Shown: piece by piece, positions 53,356 to 60,187 of the stretch
How the letters are laid out: the number at the start of each line of letters is the position of its first letter
How positions within the stretch are numbered: position 1 is the first letter of the stretch
DNA from: Candidatus Nanosalina sp. J07AB43
GTDB taxonomy: Archaea > Nanohalarchaeota > Nanosalinia > Nanosalinales > Nanosalinaceae
Length of the DNA: 60,187 nucleotides
Direction: 5' to 3'
Assembly (NCBI GenBank): GCA_000220375.1
Contig: GL982574.1
Coordinates: 43,541-103,727, forward strand
Notes under the pieces: generated by a model
The model's input: the letters and a program-made list of their open reading frames with translations, nothing else
What the model was told of the DNA's origin: nothing
Databases searched by the model: none
Translations under genes and position numbers: made by a program

Positions 53356-54392
53356 GATCCGAGTATATCTGAATTAATTCATTAGTCATGTCCTGCCAGG
53401 TTCTAACTTCATTTAAGTCCTTATCTCACTGTTTTAAGCCTTGTTTAATTCCTTCCGCTATCGAATCTGAATCGGGCTCTATGCTTGTAATATATTCATC
53501 GGATATTATCTCCCCTACCCCGTTTTCCGTAGCTGCGACGGGTGTGCCAGCCTGTAAAGCTTCTGTAATAGTTAGTCCGAAGGGCTCACTGACTGAAGGC
53601 GATACAAACAGATCAGCTGAGCTATAGTAATCTCCAAGCTCATGCTGAGGTATAAATCCTGTGAACTGCACTTTTCCATCCATTTCAAGTAGATTGGTGA
53701 ACTCCTCTAGTGAATCTTTCATCTCACCGTCACCGCCAATGACAAGAGTTGCCTTTTTTCCCTTCATCTTCTAGAAACTTCTTGAAGCCGTAGAGCAGAT
53801 GTTCTATCCCTTTTTGTTCTGCGTGTCGTCCAACGAAAAACACCATCTCATTTTGAATACCTAGCTGCTTCTTAATATCTTTTCCAGAAGACCCGGGCTG
53901 TGAGAAACCGTTGCGCACTACTTCTGGCTCGTGCCCATATGTTTCCCTTATTTTGTTTGAGAGTTTCCTGCTAACAGCTATAGTAATGTCAGAGTGCTGA
54001 AGTGCTACTTGTTCAAGGCCATTTTGTGATTCTCCTCTTGTACGGTCTGATGATATTGAGTGAAACGTTGAGACCCATCTGCAGCCTGAGTATTTTTTCG
54101 CCTTAAATCCTGCTTCGGCGCCAAACCAGTCGTGAGTATGAATTATATCGTAGTTTTCCGCGATCTCCGCTATATGAGAGCTCATTTTCATCGCCCGCCA
54201 TCTGATACCTCCACTGCTTGAAGCAACCGGTATTATGTTTTCTTTTTCGGGAGCTCTTTCTTCGGGTAAGGCCAGGGCAACCTCTATGTTCTCTGCTTGC
54301 TTCAGCTGGTTAAACAAGTTGTATACGTGGATATCTAAGCCTCCGTCGATGTCAGGAGGAAATCCCCACCCCACTAAAAGCACGCTCCTCAT
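53348..54392 (-). CDS. GT4 glycosyltransferase, frameshifted and with an in-frame TGA
   Basis: Fragments 54473-53730 and 53767-53426 join at the T6/C3 runs 53754-53762 (…LLYGFKKFLEDEGKKATLVIGGDGEMKD, shown in part by its ends). The protein is GT-B: VLLVGWGFPPDIDGGLDIH, HTHDWFGAEAG, VFFVGRHAEQKGIEHL, and E(x7)E in PSVSEPFGLTITEAL. ATG 54392 is preferred, since a TATA-like TATTTAGA is centred 27 bp upstream. After TGA 53426-53428 the same frame continues with a typical terminal helix (VRTWQDMTNELIQIYSDLN) to a stop at 53348-53350, so the TGA is probably a nonsense change or an error. Confidence 0.85.
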
Positions 54393-54484
54393 AACGACAT
54401 TTTTGCTTTTGATTTCTAAATACCGCCGGGTGTTGGATGTTTCTACCATAGAATTTAAATGCGGTACAGTCACTCAATGTAGGT

Positions 54485-54889
54485 ATGTTATGTCTTCTTT
54501 CGTTCCTGGTTTTTGGGTTTCTGGGAATATTCTTCTCTAGTTACAGAGAACTAGCTAGAAAATCTCTGGATTGTTTTAGGCAGAGAGTGAAAACAGGTGA
54601 GTGTGATGCGGACTTTGAGACTCGTCTGAAATCCACAATAATAGGTAAGGTGATGGATAAGGATAGAAGGCTGGCTGCGTTTCTGAACACTTATATGGAC
54701 TATGTGACTTGGTCTCTCATAGCTGTTTTTCTAATCACAGCTGGTCTTGTGGCTGTGAGCTTGTATAACTTCCTTATTTATGGTAGTTGTAGCCCTGCTT
54801 CTGACGCAGGATGTGCGCTTTCAAAGGCTTCAGATAGCTGGATTCTAGGTGAAATCAGAGAATCAATCAGATTTTGGATGCCCAAATGA
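54485..54889 (+). CDS. Two-helix membrane protein with cysteine pair
   Basis: The 134-residue protein has an N-terminal helix (LLSFLVFGFLGIFFSSY) and a second one (WSLIAVFLITAGLVAVSLYNFL in part) with a basic cytoplasmic loop between (RELARKSLDCFRQRVK). Outside it carries GSCSPASDAGCALS, a possible disulfide. The TATA-like GAATTTAAA is centred 29 bp before the ATG. Its stop overlaps the start of the cysteine desulfurase gene (ATGA), so they are coupled. Function unknown. Confidence 0.65.
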   Translation: MLCLLSFLVFGFLGIFFSSYRELARKSLDCFRQRVKTGECDADFETRLKSTIIGKVMDKDRRLAAFLNTYMDYVTWSLIAVFLITAGLVAVSLYNFLIYGSCSPASDAGCALSKASDSWILGEIRESIRFWMPK

Positions 54890-56022
54890 GACGTGAAGAT
54901 TTTCCGCCTCTAAGAAAAACTGACCTAACATATCTGGACAGCGCCTGTATGAGCCTCAGACCTGATCCTGTTATTGATGCGGTTGAAACATATTACCGGG
55001 AGTATCCTGCGTGTCCTGGCCGATCCCATCATTCGATGTCGGAGAAGGCATCTGATGAGCTTATAAAGTCTAGAGAGAAGATAGCGGACTTTGTTGGCGC
55101 TGACTCTGAGAACCTGATGCTTACCTCAGGTACTACAGAAGGGTTAAACACTGTGGCACGAGGTTTTGATACTCAGAAGGTTTTTTTGTCGGATAGAGAG
55201 CATAACTCTAATCTTGCTCCGTGGCAGAGGAAAAACTGTGAAACTGTTTTTCTGGAAACTGAGAATGGTCTTGATATTGAGTCTTTGAGATCTAATGTTT
55301 CTGAAGGCAATCTTGTCAGCTTAGTTCATATTTCCAACCTTGATGGAATGGAGTTCAGAATTGAGGAAGTCGCTCAGATTGCTAGAGAGCAAGGTGCTTA
55401 TACGCTGGTTGATGCTGCGCAGAGCGCTCCTCATATGCCTCTGGATGTGTCTGAGATGCCGGTTGATTTTTTGGCTTTTTCCGGTCATAAGATGCTTGGT
55501 CCCTCAGGAACGGGAGGTCTTTATGTATCTGAAAGAACTCAAAATAAGCTTGAACCATTGAATACGGGCGGTGGAGCTGTGGAGGATACTACTCAGTTTA
55601 CTAGGGAGCGAAGGGATTTTCCATACGGTTTTGAAGCAGGTTTACCAAATGTGGCGGGTTTTATCGGTCTAGGCAAAGCAGCCTCATACCTATCTGATAT
55701 AGGTATGGGTAAGGTAGAGAGTCATGAGCATAAACTGACGGAAAAACTGGAGCAGGGCTTTTCTGATATTGAAGAGGTTTCCTATATTTCAAATGGCCCA
55801 GGTGTAGTAACGTTCTGGGTAGATGGTATGGATGCTCATCAGGTGGCTCTTATGCTTGATAGGAAGGATATTGCTGTCAGAAGCGGTAAACACTGTGTTC
55901 ATTCATGGTTTGATCAGAAAGATGTTAGGCCAGGGGTTAGAGTGTCCCTACATCTGTATAATAATGATGAGGATATCAGAGAAATTGTCGAGGAAGTGAA
56001 GAAGATATCTTATGTGGCCTGA
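54886..56022 (+). CDS. sufS: Cysteine desulfurase, SufS/CsdA type
   Basis: This class V aminotransferase-fold PLP enzyme releases sulfur from cysteine for Fe-S cluster or thio-nucleoside synthesis. Seen are LTYLDSACMSLRPDPV, TSGTTEGLNTVA, VDAAQSAPHMPLDV, the PLP-binding Lys in FSGHKMLGPSGTGGLY and the catalytic Cys in RSGKHCVHSW. Start ATG 54886 overlaps the upstream stop; a TTG at 54874 is less likely. No SufBCD genes are in the window. Confidence 0.93.
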   Translation: MRREDFPPLRKTDLTYLDSACMSLRPDPVIDAVETYYREYPACPGRSHHSMSEKASDELIKSREKIADFVGADSENLMLTSGTTEGLNTVARGFDTQKVFLSDREHNSNLAPWQRKNCETVFLETENGLDIESLRSNVSEGNLVSLVHISNLDGMEFRIEEVAQIAREQGAYTLVDAAQSAPHMPLDVSEMPVDFLAFSGHKMLGPSGTGGLYVSERTQNKLEPLNTGGGAVEDTTQFTRERRDFPYGFEAGLPNVAGFIGLGKAASYLSDIGMGKVESHEHKLTEKLEQGFSDIEEVSYISNGPGVVTFWVDGMDAHQVALMLDRKDIAVRSGKHCVHSWFDQKDVRPGVRVSLHLYNNDEDIREIVEEVKKISYVA

Positions 56023-56056
56023 TTTTCTTTTAATTCTGAACTTGCATTAATTTTGT

Positions 56057-56851
56057 ATGAGGAGAGCCATACTCTTCAGGTTTCATAAGAACCCTGAATT
56101 ATGCAAGGAGAGGGTAAGGCTGCTGAAAGAACTGAATCCTGAAGCTAGCATATATGGATTGGGAGAGAACATCAATAGATCTGAAGAACTGAAGGAAGCA
56201 GGTCTAGAACATATTCATGCAGTAGATGATAAGAGCTCGGAATGGAAGTGGATGAATGGAGACCTAGCTATTAGAGACTGGTTTGCAGACAGAGGCAGAA
56301 ACAAGGATTTTGACATGCTTCATATAGTGGAGTGGGATCTTCTATTGGCGGCGCCATTAGATGAGATATATGGCCATATTTCTGAGAGCTCGCTCGGTCT
56401 TTCAGGTCTGAAGTCGATTGATGAGGCAGAGAACTATGGTTGGTCATGGATAACAGGAGAGTATAGAGACGAATGGAACAAGCTTAGAGAATGGGTTAGA
56501 AATCAGACAGGATACTCTGAAGAGTCTTTTGGTTGTATATTTCCTGGCTGCTGCCTACCCAGAAGCTTCCTAGAGGACTATTCAGATTTGGATATTCCAA
56601 CATACTCAAATGACGAGGCTAGAGTGCCTCTAATAGCAAAAGCTCTGGGATATAAGCTTGAGAGAACAGGTTTGTACCCTGAGTGGGGCGAAACCAGCAT
56701 TAACAGATACTTTAACGCTACAGGCGATGTCATAAATCCAGAGGACGTACGGAGGAAGCTTGAGAAAACCGGTGGCAGGAGAGCTTTCCACCCTGTGAGA
56801 GACAAGATAGGAAAAGACAGAGCGATGAAATGGAAGGAGCAGGCTATTTGA
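56057..56851 (+). CDS. Glycosyltransferase-like protein, unassigned
   Basis: I do not firmly recognise this 264-residue soluble protein. The beginning (AILFRFHKNPELCKERVRLL) and the DMLHIVEWDLLLAAPLDEIYG segment near 96, where an acidic residue follows a beta strand, resemble GT-A nucleotide-sugar transferases; GCCLPRSFLEDY and GYKLERTGLYPEWGE would be acceptor-side elements. A CTTTTAATTC element lies about 25 bp before the ATG. The stop overlaps the convergent gapdh gene by eight bases. Confidence 0.62.
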   Translation: MRRAILFRFHKNPELCKERVRLLKELNPEASIYGLGENINRSEELKEAGLEHIHAVDDKSSEWKWMNGDLAIRDWFADRGRNKDFDMLHIVEWDLLLAAPLDEIYGHISESSLGLSGLKSIDEAENYGWSWITGEYRDEWNKLREWVRNQTGYSEESFGCIFPGCCLPRSFLEDYSDLDIPTYSNDEARVPLIAKALGYKLERTGLYPEWGETSINRYFNATGDVINPEDVRRKLEKTGGRRAFHPVRDKIGKDRAMKWKEQAI

Positions 56852-57870
56852 TTCCTAGTGCGTTGTTTGTCTTCTCTATACTCCTTTGTTTGCTCTCGAC
56901 TCCTAGCATTGATCTTATTGCGTCGATTGTATCAGGCGTGACTATTGATTCTTGGTGTACCATGTGTATCCAGTAGCACGTGCCGTCTTCGACTGTAACT
57001 GTTTCTTTCCAGACGCCAGTCTCCTGCATATCGGATCTTTTTCTCCCTAGATCCCTCATCATTTCGTGTACCTTACTGGTGGAGTCAAATCCTTTTTCGG
57101 CTTCAAGAAGCTTAATACGGGGATTTTTCTCGAACGCTTCTATTACCTCTTCTTCCTCAACATCTTGTTCTAGTTCGGCGTTAACCATGTGTACATGTCC
57201 GTAAGTGACTGGGACCTTAACCGCCAAAGTCTTGATATCAAGCTCTGGCATCACAGCTTTGACATCTGGCCCATGATGTGAAGGCACGTCTGTTACAGGT
57301 ATTATCGAGTTTATAGGTCCACGCCCGTCCTGTGGTATATCTCCGCCTCTTCTTACCAAGTTTGCGACAGCCTCGTCAACTCCGAAGTTTTCCTTCTAAG
57401 GTGTTCATGGTCCTGGACAAGGATGTAGTGTTGCAGGAGACTACTTTTACGTAGTTTTCGCCATTTGCTTGTTGGTAGTTTGCGTCTGCGTTGAACTTTA
57501 CCTCTGCGATATCGTCTGGTGCTCCTCCTTGGAAAATGGCTTTCAAATTGTTTGGCTGGTAGATGTTTTCTTTGTTCAATTTGTCGACTCCGGATGGCGT
57601 GGAGTCTACCACGATGTCTATTTCGTCGCTGTGTTCTTCTAATGTACCTTCTATTTCTATATTATCTTGTTTGAGTTTTTGAGCTCCTTCCTTGTTTGAG
57701 GCGTAGATGTCTACTTTGTGGAGTTCTCCTTCTGGTGATAGTAGTGTCTCCATTTCAGGTCCTCTGGAGACGTCTGATATTCCGTATAGTTTCATATCTT
57801 CCTGTTTCTGTACTGCTTCTGCTACGCGTTTTCCGATTGTTCCGAAGCCGTTGACCAGTACCTTAATCAT
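56844..57870 (-). CDS. gap: Glyceraldehyde-3-phosphate dehydrogenase (archaeal type II), frameshifted
   Basis: The phosphorylating archaeal GAPDH oxidises glyceraldehyde 3-phosphate with NAD(P)+. Fragments 57981-57376 and 57359-56844 join when one base of the GG at 57392-57393 is removed (...NTLEENFGVDEAVANLVRRGGD). The Rossmann loop is VNGFGTIGKRVAEA, the catalytic Cys is in VVSCNTTSLSR, and the second part has HHGPDVKAVMPEL. The start is ATG 57870; an A/T element is 32 bp upstream. Total about 340 residues. Confidence 0.94.
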
Positions 57871-57897
57871 AATACTATGTATTACGATTGACTGGGT

Positions 57898-57908
57898 AGA
57901 ATAAAAAA
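57898..57908. promoter_or_regulatory. A/T element shared by gap and the divergent nnrD gene
   Basis: AGAATAAAAAA, centred near 57902, is 32 bp from the gap ATG (57870, minus) and 32 bp from ATG 57934 (plus), exactly midway. It is the only TATA-like sequence between these starts. Confidence 0.5.
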
Positions 57909-57933
57909 CCCTCCGCAAACCTTGTACAAACAA

Positions 57934-58721
57934 ATGAGTCCAAAACTCAGAGAGAAGCTTGACAGAAACAAGAACTCGCACAAAGGAGAGAACGGCAAGG
58001 TAGGAATTGTAGGGGGAAGCAAAGATTACTCTGGTGCACCTGCACTGGCAGCACAGGCAGCCCTGAAAACAGGGTGCGACCTGACAAAAATAGTTACATC
58101 AGAAGAAGTATCTGATGTGGTAGATTCGTATTCGGAGAACCTGATTGTCCGAAGCTATCCTTCTGGATACCTAGCTCTTCAGGAGTAGAGAACTGCCTTG
58201 AAACAGCCAGATGGAGCAACTCATTGATAGTAGGTCCAGGCACGAATAATCCGGATGAGAAAGCGCTAAAGCAGCTTTTCAGCAGATATGACGGTCCTGT
58301 GGCTGTGGACGCAGATGCAATAGATACAGCAGTCCGGCAGAAAGTCTCGAACGCAGTTCTTACCCCACATCAGGAAGAAGCCCAGATCATACGTCAGGAA
58401 CATGGCTCAATCTCAGAGTTTATCGGAAGGACTGAGAATACAGTAGTCCTCGTAAAGGGATCAACCGACAAGATCTACTCTGATGAAGGCGTGGTTGAAG
58501 TTGATGCAGGAGATCCGACTATGACTGTTGGAGGAACCGGTGACCTGCTTGCAGGAGTCGTAGGTTCTCTAATCTCTCAAGGATTGAATCTTTCTGAAGC
58601 TGCTGAGCTCGGTGCAAAACTGAATGCTGAGGCAGGAAAGTTAGCAGCTAGAGAGCTAGGAAACGGTGCAACCGCTAAAGATATTCTAAGTCGCTTACCA
58701 AAGGCCCAAAACAATATTTAG
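57934..58721 (+). CDS. nnrD: ADP-dependent NAD(P)H-hydrate dehydratase, frameshifted
   Basis: It repairs hydrated NAD(P)H. Fragments up to 58188 and from 58224 form one ribokinase-like protein of about 262 residues; adding one A near 58173 gives ...[28 protein letters not shown]. Family parts are [33 protein letters not shown] and the GTGD motif [14 protein letters not shown]. The epimerase domain found in fused versions is absent. ATG 57934 is preferred to TTG 57922 because of the TATA spacing. Confidence 0.93.
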
Positions 58722-58745
58722 GGCTATATTTATGGTTCCTAGTTT

Positions 58746-59285
58746 TTACTCGTCTGCAGTTCCGTGATATGCATTTTTCTTCTTCCATCCGGGTTCAAAG
58801 TTGTAGTTTATTCCTGCTTCCCTGATATCTTTCTCTTTCTGCTCTATACAATCCTGTGCACATTTAGGGACTAGGTAACGCCACTCTTCACCGGATCTCA
58901 TTCTTCTCCGTATTTCAGAACCTGAGTAGATTTCCGGATCGTGGAGCTCCGGCTCCACAACTTCTAGATCGGTAAATTCTTCTACAAGATTCTGCACTAG
59001 TTCATTGCCTGAAATCACTGTTTCAAAGGATTTTTCCCCGAGCTTCTCCGCCCATTCCTCATCACTCTCTACATCTTCTAATCTCTCTACAGTGATTTCT
59101 GGAAAGCAGGTTTGTATAATTTCTTCTCTTTCCTCAAAGCTGAGAGGGTTATCAGTCTCTCTGCTCTTCCCGGCGCTTCCTACAATAATCTTCAATTGTT
59201 TGAATTCGTCCCTGTGTTCTTCTACGACTTCGTAGTGTCCTTGATGGAATGGCTGAAATCTTCCTAGAAAGCATGCATTACCCAA
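58746..59285 (-). CDS. nadM: Nicotinamide-nucleotide adenylyltransferase (archaeal)
   Basis: It makes NAD+ from NMN and ATP. The 179 residues have the nucleotidyltransferase motif FLGRFQPFHQGHYEVV, and YSGSEIRRRMRSGEEW, equivalent to the family ISSTxIRxxM. Lengths agree with archaeal NadM. It overlaps the upstream unknown gene by eight bases, and NAD repair (nnrD) lies convergently beside it, an NAD-related neighbourhood. Confidence 0.95.
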   Translation of the reverse strand: MGNACFLGRFQPFHQGHYEVVEEHRDEFKQLKIIVGSAGKSRETDNPLSFEEREEIIQTCFPEITVERLEDVESDEEWAEKLGEKSFETVISGNELVQNLVEEFTDLEVVEPELHDPEIYSGSEIRRRMRSGEEWRYLVPKCAQDCIEQKEKDIREAGINYNFEPGWKKKNAYHGTADE

Positions 59286-59841
59286 TCAGGAGTTCACCTG
59301 CTTTCTGCACGTCTTTTCTTGTAAGTTGTGGGAGCTGCTCTAGTTCATGCTTCTGAAGCAGTTTCTCTCCTAGTTTCCATTTTAGCTGCCATGAAAAATT
59401 GATCTCCAATTCGCCGACTTGTTGCTTGAGTGTGTCACTTTTCTGTTCCCATTCCTGTCCTACTTGGGTTTCAGGCTCTCGTTCTTCAGTCTGTGCTAGA
59501 AACATGTATGAAAAGGTTTCTGCCAGTAGTTCCTGCCATACCAGGCCTGCCATCTCCATGTTTTCGTAAAACCATGATTTTCCGAAAGCCTTTCTAACGA
59601 CCTTTTCCAGATCTTCACGCCATTCTTCCTTACCGATGTTGAAGTATATCTGTGCTGTTTCTGAGTCTATGGCTGTTCCTCTTGCACCGTGTTCTGATTC
59701 AGGACCTGAGGGCATGGCGCCGAGGTTGACTTCTAAGACCTTGTCCTTACTTAGTTCGTGTTTGCATCCTTCCAGTATGTTTCTGGTAGTCTCACGGGCC
59801 TTCTGAAGTTCGTGTTTCTCTGGCTTGAGTCTGTAACTCAT
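59278..59841 (-). CDS. Conserved hypothetical protein, possibly inactive protease-like
   Basis: The roughly 187-residue protein is helical and acidic, with the middle SEHGARGTAIDSETAQIYFNIG followed by EDLEKVVRKAFGKSWF. That order (strand, acidic helix, region where a His-Glu pair would be) recalls DUF2268-type zinc proteases, but no HExxH is present, so I do not assign a function. The start ATG 59841 overlaps the peroxiredoxin stop (ATGA), making a peroxiredoxin-unknown-nadM operon. Confidence 0.68.
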   Translation of the reverse strand: MSYRLKPEKHELQKARETTRNILEGCKHELSKDKVLEVNLGAMPSGPESEHGARGTAIDSETAQIYFNIGKEEWREDLEKVVRKAFGKSWFYENMEMAGLVWQELLAETFSYMFLAQTEEREPETQVGQEWEQKSDTLKQQVGELEINFSWQLKWKLGEKLLQKHELEQLPQLTRKDVQKAGELLIG

Positions 59842-60187
59842 TTCTTGTCCTCTTTCCACTTGATGCTACATCCTTTGGGCTGTTTTGTTCTTCGGGAGGA
59901 TTTTTTCTCTTCAGCATCTTCTTGATTGCATCCTCCATGTAGTGCTCTGTTATCTTTCCTTCTGGCCCTGTACGGTCTGTCAACTTCCCGTGGTAGTACA
60001 CTGTATGCCTCATATCTAGAAGGAACGGATCTGGTGTACATACCGCTCCGTATTCCTCTGCCACTTCCTGGTCATCGTCTACAAGGTAGTAGAAATCTGT
60101 TTCCTTGAGGTCGAATTTTTCCAAGAACTCCGGCATCTTTTCTTTAGAGTCCATTGGATGTGTCTCTGCGTTAGGATTTATGCCGAC
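59838..60187 (-). CDS. AhpC/TSA-family peroxiredoxin, C-terminal part (5' end outside window)
   Basis: The frame is open to the right edge (GINPNAETHPMDSKEKMPEFL). Visible are YYLVDDDQEVAEEYGAVCTPDPFLLDMRHTVYYHG (in part), matching thiol-specific peroxiredoxin-like resolving regions with CTPD. The end is broken: the A4 run at 59883-59886 needs one more A to reach the family terminus PKGCSIKWKEDKK, whose stop overlaps the next ATG. The peroxidatic Cys lies outside the window. The start codon at 60154 suggested by the longest closed frame is not real. Confidence 0.85.

Noticed and set aside
27370-53428. UGA recoded as an amino acid
   Set aside because: Only two in-frame TGA cases are suspected, and many intact genes end at TGA with nothing protein-like afterwards.
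28184-59886. Programmed frameshifting as a regulated feature of many genes
   Set aside because: Breaks lie at different places in unrelated, mostly housekeeping genes, without a common slippery site or downstream structure; homopolymer error is simpler.
1-60187. tRNA or rRNA genes, CRISPR arrays and insertion sequences
   Set aside because: Reading intergenic regions on both strands, I found no T-loop GTTCRAATC with matching acceptor stem, no regularly spaced repeats and no transposase.

Overview
The window is archaeal and very probably from a nanohaloarchaeon or a close DPANN relative. Its information-processing genes are archaeal: family B DNA polymerase, RadB, Cdc48, Spt5, SecE, L10/L11/L12 and archaeal-type TyrRS and AlaRS. 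The proteins are strongly acidic, the genes are packed tightly with 1-8 bp overlaps, and many genes have a TATA-like element centred about 27 bp before the start codon, as expected for leaderless mRNAs. The lineage name is an inference; no rRNA gene is present to confirm it. I saw no tRNA, CRISPR array or insertion sequence.

Layout. 1-7.6 kb: end of polB, a Ca2+/cation antiporter, an Ogg-type DNA glycosylase, an ADP-forming acyl-CoA synthetase homologue, malic enzyme and methionine aminopeptidase. 7.7-16.4 kb: membrane-anchored DsbA, Cdc48, RadB, a CPBP-family membrane protein, topoisomerase I and unknowns. 16.7-26 kb: SerRS, TyrRS, a YbaK-type deacylase, Hsp20, small unknowns, AlaRS and a DUF1704-type metalloprotease. 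26.1-37.2 kb: ribosomal L12, an accessory island, then L10-L1-L11-Spt5-SecE and FtsZ. 37.3-44.3 kb: FKBP, LeuRS, two MinD-like ATPases and a phosphohexomutase. 44.3-54.4 kb: a glycogen/glycolysis island with an ADP-dependent sugar kinase, triosephosphate isomerase, debranching enzyme, a phosphoglucose isomerase-like protein, glycosyltransferases and a GH57 enzyme. 54.5-60.2 kb: SufS-like desulfurase, GAPDH, NAD(P)HX dehydratase, NMN adenylyltransferase and a peroxiredoxin cut by the window edge.

The most interesting part is 27.4-33.1 kb, an island lying exactly between rpl10 and rpl12, genes that are normally adjacent. It encodes a small exported methionine-rich protein, two CcdA-type electron transporters, two membrane-anchored thioredoxin-like proteins, and membrane-anchored MsrB and MsrA, beside a divergent winged-helix regulator and its small membrane partner. 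Two promoters in the island share a 24-bp element (21 identical positions) just upstream of their TATA boxes. Together this reads as an extracytoplasmic methionine-sulfoxide repair and oxidant-scavenging system. I infer it is analogous to the bacterial MrpX/YedYZ and PilB systems but built from different parts.

A caution on gene integrity: about sixteen genes, including essential ones (L1, AlaRS, GAPDH), carry a single apparent frameshift, nearly all in a short homopolymer. These look like sequencing or assembly errors, so I annotate the repaired full-length genes and give the break position. Several substitutions of catalytic residues cannot be explained that way and are reported separately.
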